Shown here piece by piece: positions 14,360-22,735 of a stretch of DNA of 64,000 nt. A program made the translations under genes and the position numbers. Under the pieces are notes generated by a model. The model was not told the origin of the DNA and searched no databases. It was given only the letters and a program-made list of their open reading frames with translations. Within the stretch, counting starts at the first letter, position 1, and every line of letters starts with the position of its first letter. This DNA comes from Bin5 sp965261695 (GTDB taxonomy: Bacteria > Chloroflexota > Anaerolineae > Caldilineales > Caldilineaceae): assembly GCA_965261695.1 (NCBI GenBank), contig OZ253474.1:4650001-4714000 (forward strand). The letters are read 5' to 3'.

Positions 14360-15283
14360 ATGCTTCTTGACGAGCTGATCACAGTCATCGAAACACTCAA
14401 ACAGCGCATCACAGACCACGGCGCCATCCTGCAAGACAACGAAACACGTACACGCATGGCCCTGATCGACCCCCTTCTCCACGTCCTCGGCTGGGATACA
14501 ACCGATCCTTTTCTCGTAATTCCCGAGTACGATGCCGGTGGAGGCCAGGTGGATTACGCCCTGCTGGGCAAGAAGGGGGGCCCGACTGCTGTCATCGAAG
14601 CAAAGCGACTGGGGGAACCGCTGCAGAAATATAGGGAAAAGATGATCCGCTACGCCAAGGATGCCAGCATCAACTGCGCCGGCATTACCGACGGCGACCA
14701 ATGGGAACTCTACGACATTTCTCGCAGTGGCGCCTTGCAAGAAAAACGAATACTGGACCTGAAGATCTCGGCCTCTCCTCCCTATCAGACCGCCCTCAAT
14801 CTCCTGCTCCTCTGGCGGCCCAATCTCTCTTCAGCACAACCTGCACACGCGAGAAAAACAATAGCCGCCGTCCCTCCCGCAGACAATCCCGCCCCGCCCG
14901 CTCCTGGTCCGAAATCATGGGTGTCGCTGGCAAAATTCGTCTTTCATAACGGAGCGAAATGCCCCAAGTCAATTCGATTCCTCGACAGAACCGAATGCCC
15001 AATCCACTACTGGTATGAATTGGTTATGCGGACCGTACAGTGGCTTTGGTCCACCGAAATGTTAACAGAGGACAATATCTCAGATTTCTCAACCAAATTT
15101 CAGCACCTGGTCCACACCAAAGCGATCCATCCATCCGGAAAGAAATTCGTTAACCCCCAATGCATTGCCGGCACCCCTTTATATCTCGAAGCCAACAGGA
15201 GTGCCGCTGACTCCCTCAAGAAGACGAAAGTCCTATTGCAACGCTGCGGTCAATCCCCCGCATTTGTGCAGCTGGCGGAATAG
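14360..15283 (+). CDS. HsdR_N-like PD-(D/E)XK nuclease-domain protein, copy 1
   Basis: The 307-residue protein opens with a helix and then NETRTRMALIDPLLHVLGWD, IPEYDAGGGQVDYALL and TAVIEAKRLGEPL (residues ~30-87), followed by GITDGDQWELYD. This is the type I restriction enzyme HsdR_N nuclease pattern (E, D, ExK). It lacks the helicase of true HsdR. A proline/alanine linker (~165-185) leads to a second domain ending TPLYLEANRSAADSLKKTK, of unknown function. ATG 14360 is preceded by GGAGAGG. About 36 of 307 residues differ from the copy at 17204, so the duplication is older than that of the MNT/HEPN pair. Possibly a stand-alone restriction or regulatory protein. Confidence 0.8.
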   Translation: MLLDELITVIETLKQRITDHGAILQDNETRTRMALIDPLLHVLGWDTTDPFLVIPEYDAGGGQVDYALLGKKGGPTAVIEAKRLGEPLQKYREKMIRYAKDASINCAGITDGDQWELYDISRSGALQEKRILDLKISASPPYQTALNLLLLWRPNLSSAQPAHARKTIAAVPPADNPAPPAPGPKSWVSLAKFVFHNGAKCPKSIRFLDRTECPIHYWYELVMRTVQWLWSTEMLTEDNISDFSTKFQHLVHTKAIHPSGKKFVNPQCIAGTPLYLEANRSAADSLKKTKVLLQRCGQSPAFVQLAE

Positions 15284-15545
15284 CCAAAACCGCCCTCTTC
15301 TGCACCGTCCACTGCCCCGGCGGCCCCGTCCTCAACAGCGGCGACCTCGCCCGCGCCCTGCCCGCCGCGCCCGCCACCCCCGTCGGCCGCTTCCCAGTCC
15401 CCCATCGAAAAGCAGTTCCTCGACCTGCTGCTGCGCCCGCCCCCGCCCCAACCCGCCCATTCTCATTCCGGCCTCCCTTCCGCCACCGTCCGCCCCGCCC
15501 GCGGCCTCGCCGCCATGCGCATTCCCCCGCACCTGCACCGGTTTG
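15284..15545 (+). pseudogene. DprA/Smf-like 5'-middle fragment, copy 3
   Basis: Directly after the HsdR_N-like stop, the sequence encodes KTALFCTVHCPGGPVLNSGD and LARALPA, then (frameshifted) SPIEKQFLDLLLRP-like and ATVRPARGLAAMRIP segments. These are in the order expected of a DprA-like protein, but the frame is lost twice and the gene stops at about 15545, where the antitoxin promoter region begins. Confidence 0.55.
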
Positions 15546-15604
15546 GCGCAGTTCACCCATTTGATCTATTATGGACGACCACAGCCAAGCAGGAGACGAG
15601 CAAC

Positions 15605-15907
15605 ATGAATCGGTCTATTCACCAACGCACTTGGACCATCGCCGAGGCCCAAACGCAGCTATCCGAAATCCTGCGGCTCGCCGCAGAAGAGGGGCCGCAA
15701 CATATCGGCACGGACAGGCCATTCGTCGTGGTGCCCGCCGAAACGTGGTACGCCCAAGAACAGCACCACAGGCAGTCCCAACAGCAGAGCCGCAAGCCTA
15801 TAGGTCAGTGGCTGTTGGAAAACATGCCGCGCGGAATTGACCTTGAACTCCCCAGCCGACACGAAACCGAACGCCCGATTCCATTCCTCAACCAAGAGAA
15901 CGAATGA
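15605..15907 (+). CDS. Phd/YefM-family antitoxin
   Basis: The 100-residue protein starts MNRSIHQRTWTIAEAQTQLS with GGAG 11 bases upstream. WTIAEAQTQLSEIL...GPQHIGTDRPFVVVPAETWY is the Phd/YefM fold pattern: an N-terminal DNA-binding strand-helix unit and a conserved central turn. The C-terminal tail (LENMPRGIDLELPSRHETER) would wrap the toxin. It overlaps the vapC-like gene by ATGA. Because the toxin frame is interrupted, the antitoxin may now be solitary. Confidence 0.82.
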   Translation: MNRSIHQRTWTIAEAQTQLSEILRLAAEEGPQHIGTDRPFVVVPAETWYAQEQHHRQSQQQSRKPIGQWLLENMPRGIDLELPSRHETERPIPFLNQENE

Positions 15908-16323
15908 GCGGCTATCTCCTCGACACAAACGTTGTCTCGGAGATTGTCAGAGTTGCGCCTGACCTCTAGGTTCGCTCCTTTCTGATCGAGCAAGAAGAAC
16001 TGTGGTTGCCGGTTATTGCCCTGCATGAGTTGGAATTTGGCTTGAATCTGCTTCCGCCGGGGCACCGTCGTGAAGACTTACGCACCGCGCTGTCAGCCTA
16101 CATCGAAGCTTACGCCGACTTCATCCTGCCGGTTGCGCGTGCAGAAGCTGAGGAGGCGGCCCTGCTAAGAGTACAGGCAAGGCGCGCTGGCCGTGTCTTG
16201 CACCTGGCCGACGCCTTGATTGCCGGTACAGCCATTGTTCATAATCTCATATTGGCGACGCGCAATGTCAAAGACTTTGCTTTTCTGGACGTCGATGTCG
16301 TCAACCCGTGGGAATTCCCATGA
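15904..16323 (+). pseudogene. PIN-domain toxin (VapC/FitB-like) interrupted by TAG
   Basis: The frame starts MSGYLLDTNVVSEIVRVAPDL and then meets TAG at 15967-15969. It continues in the same frame to 16323 through ALHELEFGLNLLP, HLADALIAGTAIVHNL and LATRNVKDF, i.e. all PIN acidic positions are present after the stop. In total it has 139 sense codons. In-frame TAG is a normal stop in neighbouring genes, so I call it a nonsense mutation or base error. The gene overlaps the antitoxin before it (ATGA, 15904) and the hsdR remnant after it (ATGA, 16320). Confidence 0.85.
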
Positions 16324-16940
16324 CCACCCTAACCGAAGCCGACGTCGAGCAGATCGCCCTCGAGTGGTTGAATACTATCGGCTGGACCGTCACGCACGGG
16401 CCGGACATCGCCCCCGACGCGTCAACCCATGAACGCTCCGGCTACGACCAGGTCGTTCTGGAACGGCGGCTGCACGACGCGCTGGCTGCGCTCAATCCCG
16501 ACCTGCCTGACTCGGCCCTCGACGACGCATTCCGCAGGCTCACCCACCCGGCAGGCGCCACGCTGGAAGCCCGCAACCGCGCCTTCCATCGCCTGCTCGT
16601 AGACGGCGTCACAGTCGAATACCCCACGCAGGATGGCTCGATCCGCGGCGCGCAGGCGCGCGTTGTTAATTTCGAGAATCCGGACGCCAATAGCTGGCTC
16701 GCGGTCAACCAGTTCACCGTCAGCGAAAACAAAAATACGCGCCGCGCCGATATCGTGCTCTTCCTCAACGGTCTGCCCCTCGCCGTCATCGAGCTTAAAA
16801 AACCCGGCCGACGAGGACGCCACCATCTGGACCGCCTGGAACCAGCTCCAGACCTACAAGGCCGAGTTGCCCACACTGTTCAGCATGAACGAGGCGCTGA
16901 TCGTCTCCGACGGGATCGAGGCCCGCATCGGTGCCCTCAC
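16320..16940 (+). pseudogene. hsdR: Type I restriction enzyme HsdR, N-terminal remnant with frameshift
   Basis: From ATG 16320 the frame encodes TEADVEQIALEWLNTIGWTV, SGYDQVVLERRL, RNRAFHRLLVDGVTVEY, NQFTVSENKNTRRADIVLFL and LPLAVIELKKP: the HsdR nuclease domain with D and ExK. At an A6 run (16797-16802) the frame shifts; the other frame continues as KNPADEDATIWTAWNQLQTY...ALIVSDGIEARIGALTA. One A too many explains this. At about 16937 it stops being HsdR and becomes the DprA-like tail. The helicase (~750 residues) is missing. The phd-vapC-hsdR order with ATGA overlaps shows that the toxin-antitoxin pair was embedded in a type I restriction operon. Confidence 0.85.
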
Positions 16941-16989
16941 CGCCCAGCCCATCTCGCCACCCGCCCCGGTCGCCCTCCTCGCCGCCTGA
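16937..16989 (+). pseudogene. DprA/Smf-like 3' tip fused to hsdR, copy 4
   Basis: The last ~17 codons (AQPISPPAPVALLAA) are identical in product to those at 14095-14145. The block from here through the HsdR_N-like gene and the following DprA-like fragment (to about 18200) repeats 14090-15360. The junction with hsdR falls at CACCGCCCAGCCC, where both parents share CGCC. Confidence 0.6.
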
Positions 16990-17203
16990 ATCCAACCCAG
17001 AGTCTGATAAATGATGCGAGCTGTTCCTCCCAAGGAACCTTCCCGCCAATCAAATCCCATTGCCAGTAGCCCCCACAAAATGCATAATGTCGCCGGGCCG
17101 CGCGCGCAACCGCCGGTGCCGCCAAGCAAACGCAACTTAGCCCTGCTCGCGGCTCGCAACCCGGTCCGCCTTTCGGACCCCACCCGAATACAGGAGAGGC
17201 CAG

Positions 17204-18127
17204 ATGCTTCTTGACGAACTGATCACAGTCATCGAAACACTCAAACAGCGCATCACAGACCACGGCGCCATCCTGCAAGACAACGAAACACGTTCACGCA
17301 TGGCCCTGATCGACCCCCTTCTCCACGTCCTCGGCTGGGATGCAACCGATCCCTTTCTCGTAATTCCCGAGTACGATGCCGGTGGAGGCCAGGTTGATTA
17401 CGCCCTGCTGGACAAGAAGGGAGGGCCGACTGCTGTCATCGAAGCAAAGCGACTGGGGGAACCGCTGCAGAAAAAATGGGATCAGATGATCCGCTACGCC
17501 ATGGATGACCGCATCAACTACGCCGGCATTACCGACGGCGACCGATGGGAACTCTACGACATTTCTCGCAGTGGCGCCTTGCATGAAAAACGAATACTGG
17601 ACCTGCAGATCTCGGCCTCTCCTTCCTATCAGGCCGCCCTCAATCTCCTGCTCCTCTGGCGGCCCAATCTCTCTTCAGCACAACCTGTACAGGCGAGAAA
17701 AACGATAGCCACCGACCCTCCCGATGATAATCCCGCCCCGCCCGCTCCCGGTCCGAAATCATGGGTGTCGCTGGCAAAATTCGTCTTTCGTCCGGGAACG
17801 AAATGCCCCAAGTCAATTCGATTCCTCGACAGAACCGAATGCCCAATCCACTATTGGTATCAATTGGTTATGCGGACCGTACAGTGGCTTTGGTCCAATG
17901 AAATGTTGACAAAGGACAATATCTCAGATTTCTCAACCAAATTTCAGCACCTGGTCCACACCGAAGCGGTCCATCCGACTGGAAAGAAATTCTATAACCC
18001 CAAATGCGTTACCGGCACCCCTCTATATCTCGAAGCCAAAATGAGTGCCGCTGACTCCCTCAAGAAGACCAAAGTCCTATTGCAACGTTGCGGTCAATCC
18101 CCCGCATTTGTGCAGCTGGCGGAATAG
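17204..18127 (+). CDS. HsdR_N-like PD-(D/E)XK nuclease-domain protein, copy 2
   Basis: A 307-residue paralogue of 14360-15283 with the same NETRSRMALIDPLLHVLGWD, GGQVDYALL and AVIEAKRLGEPL elements, the same linker and C-terminal domain. All presumed catalytic residues are kept in both copies. Substitutions cluster in the segment after the nuclease core (LQKKWDQMIRYAMDDRINYA against LQKYREKMIRYAKDASINCA), the linker and the stretch around residues 255-275. Such a distribution would fit divergence of a binding surface. GGAGAGG precedes the ATG. Confidence 0.8.
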   Translation: MLLDELITVIETLKQRITDHGAILQDNETRSRMALIDPLLHVLGWDATDPFLVIPEYDAGGGQVDYALLDKKGGPTAVIEAKRLGEPLQKKWDQMIRYAMDDRINYAGITDGDRWELYDISRSGALHEKRILDLQISASPSYQAALNLLLLWRPNLSSAQPVQARKTIATDPPDDNPAPPAPGPKSWVSLAKFVFRPGTKCPKSIRFLDRTECPIHYWYQLVMRTVQWLWSNEMLTKDNISDFSTKFQHLVHTEAVHPTGKKFYNPKCVTGTPLYLEAKMSAADSLKKTKVLLQRCGQSPAFVQLAE

Positions 18128-18670
18128 CCAAAACCGCCCTCTTCTGCACCGTCCACTGCCCCGGCGGCCCCGTCCTCAACAGCGGCGACCTCGCCCGCGC
18201 CCTGCCCGCCGTTTCCGTCACCCCCGTCGGCGGCTTCCCAGTCCCCCATCGCAAAGCAGTTCCTCGAACTTCAGCTGCCCCCGCCCCCGCGCCAACCCGC
18301 CCACTCTGATTCCGGCCTCCCTTCCATCACTGTCTGCCCCGCCCGCGCCCTCGCCAACATGCGCATCCCCCGCCCCTGGCGCGACCCCCTCGCCGCCGGC
18401 CGCCTCCTGCTCCTCTCCACCTTCGCCGACACCATCCGCCGCCCCACCGCCGCCGCCGCCGCCCGCCGCAACGCCTGCGTCGCCAACCTCGCCCACCGCA
18501 TCCCCGTCCTCCACGCCGCACCGGGCGCCAAAACCGCAGCCCTCTGCCAGCAGACCCTCGCCGCCGCCAAACCCGTCTACACCCTCCCCTCCCCCCTCAA
18601 CGCCCACCTCATCGCCCTCGGCGCCCAGCCCCTCTCCCCAGACGACCCGGCCGCCCTCCTGGCAGACTGA
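18128..18670 (+). pseudogene. DprA/Smf-like gene remnant, most complete copy (copy 5)
   Basis: The first frame gives AKTALFCTVHCPGGPVLNSG and DLARALPA; after a shift near 18240 the sequence continues with FLELQLPPPP, GLPSITVCPARALANMRIPR, PWRDPLAAGRLLLLSTFADT, HAAPGAKTAALCQQTLAAAK and PVYTLPSPLNAHLIALGAQP, ending in TGA at 18670. The segments match the order of a DprA/Smf-like Rossmann (SLOG) domain protein, but the N-terminus is absent and the frame is broken. It is the reference for the five other fragments in the window. Confidence 0.65.
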
Positions 18671-18742
18671 TCCAGAAAGTCCATACATCCAACCGACCCA
18701 ATAGGGCCCGCAGAGCACAGATCGCCCCTCCGCCAACAATCA

Positions 18743-18782
18743 CAGCCCATCCCTCAAATCCTCCCAAATCACAGTTCAGACA
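18743..18782 (+). repeat. Dispersed repeat CAGCCCATCC...CACAGTTCAGACA
   Basis: This copy lies 73 bases after the DprA-like remnant, at almost the same distance as the copy at 11290 from its fragment. Confidence 0.7.
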
Positions 18783-18825
18783 CACTCCATCCAAAACCCA
18801 GTCCACATTCCATCACAGGCCAATG

Positions 18826-18855
18826 TTGTCCCGTCCCTTTCCATAGCGATAGAAT
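18826..18855 (+). promoter_or_regulatory. Candidate sigma-70 promoter for the lipoprotein gene
   Basis: TTGTCC (18826-18831), an 18-base spacer and TAGAAT (18850-18855) lie 40 bases upstream of the ATG at 18895. Confidence 0.4.
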
Positions 18856-18894
18856 AGACTGTCCACTTCAAGAAAAGACCTCCGAGGAACTCCA

Positions 18895-19362
18895 ATGAAT
18901 CGACTTCCAATCTGCCCCATCGTCCTATCCCTCGCCATCCTCCTGTCAGCCTGCGTCCCAATCCCCGCTACCCCCCCGGAGACCACCGCCCCTGTCTCCC
19001 ATCCCACTCCCGCCCCCGCCACAGAGACCAAGGCCGGCTTCTCCGACCTGGCCAGCGGACTAGCCAAAGCCGACAAATCCGACGACATCCAACCATACGC
19101 CCAACTCCTGGACGAGTTCGCCGCCTGCATGCAAGCCGACGTGACCAACGAAGAAGAAAGCCCGGAATTCTCCGAAAGCGAGAAAGTCGCCATGTCGATC
19201 TACTTCGCCGGCATGTTGTCGATGGGGCTATTCTTCATGCTGCAGTTCGAAGAGGCGTTGACCGAAAATGCCGCTGCCGGCGACGAAACCGAAGACGAAC
19301 CGTCAGCCTACGAAATGCTCGAAATGGGGCTCACCGTCTGCCTGCAAAACGAATCGGAATAA
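18895..19362 (+). CDS. Small lipoprotein, hypothetical
   Basis: The 155-residue protein has a signal peptide with the lipobox LLSAC (Cys at residue ~20), so it should be lipid-anchored on the outer face of the membrane. A Pro/Thr-rich linker (residues 22-48) precedes an acidic helical domain (SGLAKADKSDDIQPYAQLLD; ...SESEKVAMSIYFAGMLSMGL). Two later Cys could form a disulphide. GAGGA lies six bases before the ATG. No family is recognised. A similarly organised lipoprotein is at 24908-25492. Confidence 0.75.
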   Translation: MNRLPICPIVLSLAILLSACVPIPATPPETTAPVSHPTPAPATETKAGFSDLASGLAKADKSDDIQPYAQLLDEFAACMQADVTNEEESPEFSESEKVAMSIYFAGMLSMGLFFMLQFEEALTENAAAGDETEDEPSAYEMLEMGLTVCLQNESE

Positions 19363-19650
19363 AAGAAGAGGATCGGCAATTCGCCAGCCCCTCGCCTGCC
19401 ATCCTGCCCATCCCCAAAATCCTGCAAATCCTGACTCAGACAATCCGCCCAACAGAAATCACAGCCCATCCCCAAAATCCCAAAAATCACAGTTCAGACA
19501 GTCTCCCCTCCCAGCCGACGAGAAAATGTCCACGCAACCAGAACTGTCCCCGTCCTAAACAATCCTGACAATCCTCTGCCATCCCGCAAATCCCGTTCCA
19601 GACAGCCCCCTTCCGCCAGCAATCACAGCCCGTCCCCTAAATCAAAAGAC
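19363..19650 (+). repeat. Cluster of four dispersed-repeat copies, no gene
   Basis: Copies of the ~40-bp unit seen at 8701 occur at 19404-19441 and 19462-19500, with more diverged ones at 19561-19600 and 19623-19645. They read in the same direction and end with (A/T)CAGACA. The interval up to the next promoter contains no frame I can support. Confidence 0.6.
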
Positions 19651-19667
19651 TCTGCCCCTCAAAAGCG

Positions 19668-19696
19668 TTGCAAAAGCTGAACCGGTGCTCTACACT
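19668..19696 (+). promoter_or_regulatory. Candidate sigma-70 promoter for the membrane peptidase
   Basis: TTGCAA (19668-19673), a 17-base spacer and TACACT (19691-19696) lie 62 bases before the ATG at 19759. Confidence 0.4.
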
Positions 19697-19758
19697 CACA
19701 AAACGGTGGAACAGACACCCATCAGTTTTCGTCTACAGTTGGTATAGGTGTTACCACA

Positions 19759-21558
19759 ATGAGTCCGAGAAAAGTACAAGTCGACTGGAAATTCGGCATC
19801 AAACAATGTCCGTGCGGCCAGCCCAATCACCTCGACGAAACCCATTGCGTCAAATGTGGGTTTAGGTTTGGTGGTGCCCGGAGCCGTCAGCCTTTCAGGC
19901 TAAGACGGCTATTTAGATTCGTGTTCCTGACAACACTGGCCATCTATTTGACCTTATATCTGTCCGGTTCAAGAATCTCAATACAGCAGTCAATTGCCCT
20001 TGTCCAAAACACAAAGGCAAATTTAGAAACTGTAGAGAATCGGCTCTTGGCTTTGACGAGTGCTTTGGACTGGAGAAATATAAGGTTTAGCAAAGAGACG
20101 AGTGCAGAAGATTGGATTCTCACCTTGGAAACTAAGATTCAGACACTGGAACAGCAGTTCGCTAACCGGAACGATAAGGAAAACCAGGTCGAGTCATCGT
20201 CGGACCAGAATGAAGCGCAAGTCCACCGCGGCCCCAAGGAGGCTGCCACCACGACTCCGACAGCTCTCCCAACCCCCACCAGGATCACCATCGACAAGGT
20301 GCTGGTGGTTCATGTTGAGCTCGGGAACGTTCGAACAGGACCCGGTATGAATTACGACATTATCGGAAACGTTCAGGCTGGGGACCGGCTGGACGACGTG
20401 GTAGAAGAGTCCAGCGGCTGGTACAGATTCTGTTGTTTGGACGGAGACACACCAGGCTGGTTGCACAGCAGTCTGGTTACGGCATATCAGACCGGCGGCG
20501 GGCCGCCCTCACACCTGAATGCAGACCCCTATTACCAAAAGTACTTGAATGCAAGCGGTATACCGATTCTAGCCCCTGAATCAGTCCCGGACGAGGAATT
20601 ACGGCGGACGCAGGCCACCCTTCTGGGTATGGTCGCGGACCGTCCTGACCTGCTGGATGTCTTGGCATCGCTGAACACCAGGATATTGCTATACGACAAA
20701 GAAAAGGGTGGGCTTTCGCAGTTGCCAGAATTTGCCGATTATTCTGATTCAGATTTTTCGGGGTTGTTCGGTGAAACATCGTATGGAGGAGCCGTGGCCG
20801 CGCCCGCAATGACAACCTATCATTGCAACGAGACACTGATTCATGAGATAGCCCACGCTTTAGACTATGCGATTCGTATACAAGATTTTAACGCCAATCG
20901 TGAACCCGGATTCAAGCAGGCTCGCAATCAAGCCTACTTGAGCGCGATGGAGGCTGGACTGTGGGCTGGCAGGTATGAATCTACCGTCAGCCACGAATAC
21001 TGGGCCGAAATGGTCGTACACTGGCTTCGACCGGATCTGTTTCGCACTCAATTCGGACTGAGTGGCCTGTCGGAGTACGACAGCAAGGCGGCCCGCTTGA
21101 TTCAACACCATTTGGGCAACCCGACCCTACCTGAATTCTGTAAGACCAGGCAGTTCGCCATCAGGGGCAGGGTGTTGGATGACAGAGGCAATCCCATGCC
21201 GGAAGTTTGGGTCACGTTGTCAGCTTGGAGACATGAGGGCAACGGTGCTGTGCCGCTTCGTCATTCTGCAGATGTGGTGGCGAAACGGACCGGGCTGGAC
21301 GGCAAATTCTGGATTGTGGAGGCTGTGGACCCCGGCCTGCTGGAAGTAGCCGAATTCTTCACCTTGGGGATCTGGCGAGGCGAACCCGCCGAATGGTCCC
21401 CTGCCTGTTCGATAGCAGGGTTTGCCGGCCATAACAAAACGGTAGTAAAAAGTCTGGGTCAGGAACTTCGTGTCGAGGTGACGGGCAAGGATTTGAGCGG
21501 ATATACCATTACCATCCCCAATGGATTTGACTGGTCCCCCCTTATGGAGTGTCAGTAA
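19759..21558 (+). CDS. Membrane-anchored zinc-ribbon / SH3b / HExxH metallopeptidase
   Basis: The 599-residue protein combines, in order: a zinc ribbon (CPCGQPN...HCVKCGF, residues 17-34), one membrane helix (~51-69), a coiled coil (~85-140), a Thr/Pro linker, an SH3b domain (VLVVHVELGNVRTGPGMNYD...GWLHSSLV, ~180-240), a peptidase domain with HEIAH (362-366) and a possible third zinc ligand in HEYWAE (E413 or E417), and a C-terminal carboxypeptidase-regulatory-like beta domain (RGRVLDDRGNPMPEVWVTLS). The zinc ribbon should be cytoplasmic and the peptidase outside. It probably acts on the cell surface or envelope protein; the substrate is unknown. The HExxH...EYWAE arrangement resembles gluzincins of the anthrax-lethal-factor-like group. 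Confidence 0.8.
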   Translation: MSPRKVQVDWKFGIKQCPCGQPNHLDETHCVKCGFRFGGARSRQPFRLRRLFRFVFLTTLAIYLTLYLSGSRISIQQSIALVQNTKANLETVENRLLALTSALDWRNIRFSKETSAEDWILTLETKIQTLEQQFANRNDKENQVESSSDQNEAQVHRGPKEAATTTPTALPTPTRITIDKVLVVHVELGNVRTGPGMNYDIIGNVQAGDRLDDVVEESSGWYRFCCLDGDTPGWLHSSLVTAYQTGGGPPSHLNADPYYQKYLNASGIPILAPESVPDEELRRTQATLLGMVADRPDLLDVLASLNTRILLYDKEKGGLSQLPEFADYSDSDFSGLFGETSYGGAVAAPAMTTYHCNETLIHEIAHALDYAIRIQDFNANREPGFKQARNQAYLSAMEAGLWAGRYESTVSHEYWAEMVVHWLRPDLFRTQFGLSGLSEYDSKAARLIQHHLGNPTLPEFCKTRQFAIRGRVLDDRGNPMPEVWVTLSAWRHEGNGAVPLRHSADVVAKRTGLDGKFWIVEAVDPGLLEVAEFFTLGIWRGEPAEWSPACSIAGFAGHNKTVVKSLGQELRVEVTGKDLSGYTITIPNGFDWSPLMECQ

Positions 21559-21582
21559 TCAACATGGCGACCGTTTGTGAGC

Positions 21583-21930
21583 TTGACCCCAAAAACTGGA
21601 CCGCGAGCTAAGGTGCATAATAGAGGAATTCACCCAACCCGTGGAGGGGCGGAACAATAGTCGAGAAACGGCGGCGGCACACGCCGGCCATAACTTCCCC
21701 CTGGCGCTGCAAGCGCTTGAAGGCAGCAACACGATTGGCCGGTTATCGAGTGAAAACGAGATTCATGCCAGCCTGATACGCGCCTGGAAACGGCAACTGC
21801 TGGCAGACGCGCCAGCAGTCTTCCACAACCATGAAAGACCGCATCAAAGTCTCAACGATCGCACACCCGCAGCAGAGAACCTCGTGCTCCGATCAGAGCC
21901 GCCCGCATCCGTCTGGATGCACCTTATTTC
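21583..21930 (+). mobile_element. IS3-family derivative, orfA fused to orfB 3' end
   Basis: Both IS ends are present (TTGACCCCAAAAACTGGACC left; CAGAGCCGCCCGCATCCGTC...CACCTTATTT right). orfA codons up to WKRQLLADAPAVF are joined in frame to the last orfB codons (HNHERPHQSLNDRTPAAENL). This deletion differs from that of the MITE-like units. The start codon of orfA is changed (ATAGTCGAG), so no OrfA is made from the normal site. Confidence 0.75.
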
Positions 21931-21946
21931 TTTTGAAGAGGCAACG

Positions 21947-22125
21947 ATGAGAATAACCTGCGATCGCGAACTGGATGCCCTCTACTTCCGCTTAAAATAA
22001 CTGATGGAAACGACAAGACATGTTGAGGAGGGCATCTCTCTCGACTGCGCCGCCGCCCGCTGCCTCGCCAGACTCAGTGTCTTCGATGCCATAGTGCGGC
22101 TAGGCTATCCGGATTCACGCAGACG
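21947..22125 (+). pseudogene. DUF2283-like gene with internal TAA
   Basis: MRITCDRELDALYFRLK is followed by TAA (21998-22000) and then, in the same frame, LMETTRHVEEGISLDCAA, LARLSVFDAIVRLG. This is the DUF2283 pattern (short beta-rich proteins with xDALY...EGIxxDxxxxGxLxGxxxxDA), often found next to small toxins. GAAGAG precedes the ATG. The internal stop makes it a probable pseudogene. Confidence 0.55.
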
Positions 22126-22195
22126 GGCCGTCTTCGCACCCGATCTCCCCCGGCGCATCGGGCAATCGGGAAAATCAGGTAGCAGAAGCGGTCGC

Positions 22196-22735
22196 TCATA
22201 CCAACAGATTCCGATTCGCGGTCAGAACGGATATGCCCGGAGCGTTGAAGTCACCATCATGCGTAACCAATGTCAGCCCTTTCCTTTTGCACAGCTCCGC
22301 AATGACTTGGTCATTAAAGTCGGAATCGCCGGCGGCAAAATCGTTGAGCAAATCTTTCATGTTCAACTTTGCGAAACCGCTTTCAATTCGTGAACAGTGC
22401 TTCAGAATGCGTTCGACGTTGTAGGCAATATCCTGCGCCACCGACTTGAAAGAGGGGCTGCTGCGGAACTGTTTGAAACGCCTGCCGGGCGCGACAAGAT
22501 TCTGCTGCAACCTGGCGTAGCGGTTGATGAATTCTGAAACGATAAGAGCGTCGACGAATATTTTGCTTTTGGCGCTCAGAATTCGCTTATACGCGTTTGA
22601 GTAAGTCTTAACGTAGCGAGGAGCGGGGGGCTGTTGTGGACCGTACAGATACAACCAGATATTGGCATCCAAAAACAGATGGTCTTTGGCGCTGAAGGTG
22701 TAACGACTGACCTCCTGGACCGCGCTATGCGCCAT
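22196..22735 (-). CDS. PIN-domain ribonuclease, third gene of ATPase/STAS/PIN operon
   Basis: The 179-residue protein has the PIN pattern: D23 in LFLDANIWLYLYG, E68 in IVSEFINR, D139 and D142 in GDSDFNDQVIAEL, and D160/D162 in LVTHDGDF. It should be a Mg-dependent RNase. It starts at ATG 22735, overlapping the STAS-like gene by 11 bases (CAGGATGGCGCATAG), so the two are translated together. No dedicated antitoxin (Phd, VapB, RelB) is next to it, which suggests that control comes from the upstream ATPase and STAS-like proteins. The insert between E68 and D139 is longer than in compact VapC toxins. Confidence 0.82.
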   Translation of the reverse strand: MAHSAVQEVSRYTFSAKDHLFLDANIWLYLYGPQQPPAPRYVKTYSNAYKRILSAKSKIFVDALIVSEFINRYARLQQNLVAPGRRFKQFRSSPSFKSVAQDIAYNVERILKHCSRIESGFAKLNMKDLLNDFAAGDSDFNDQVIAELCKRKGLTLVTHDGDFNAPGISVLTANRNLLV

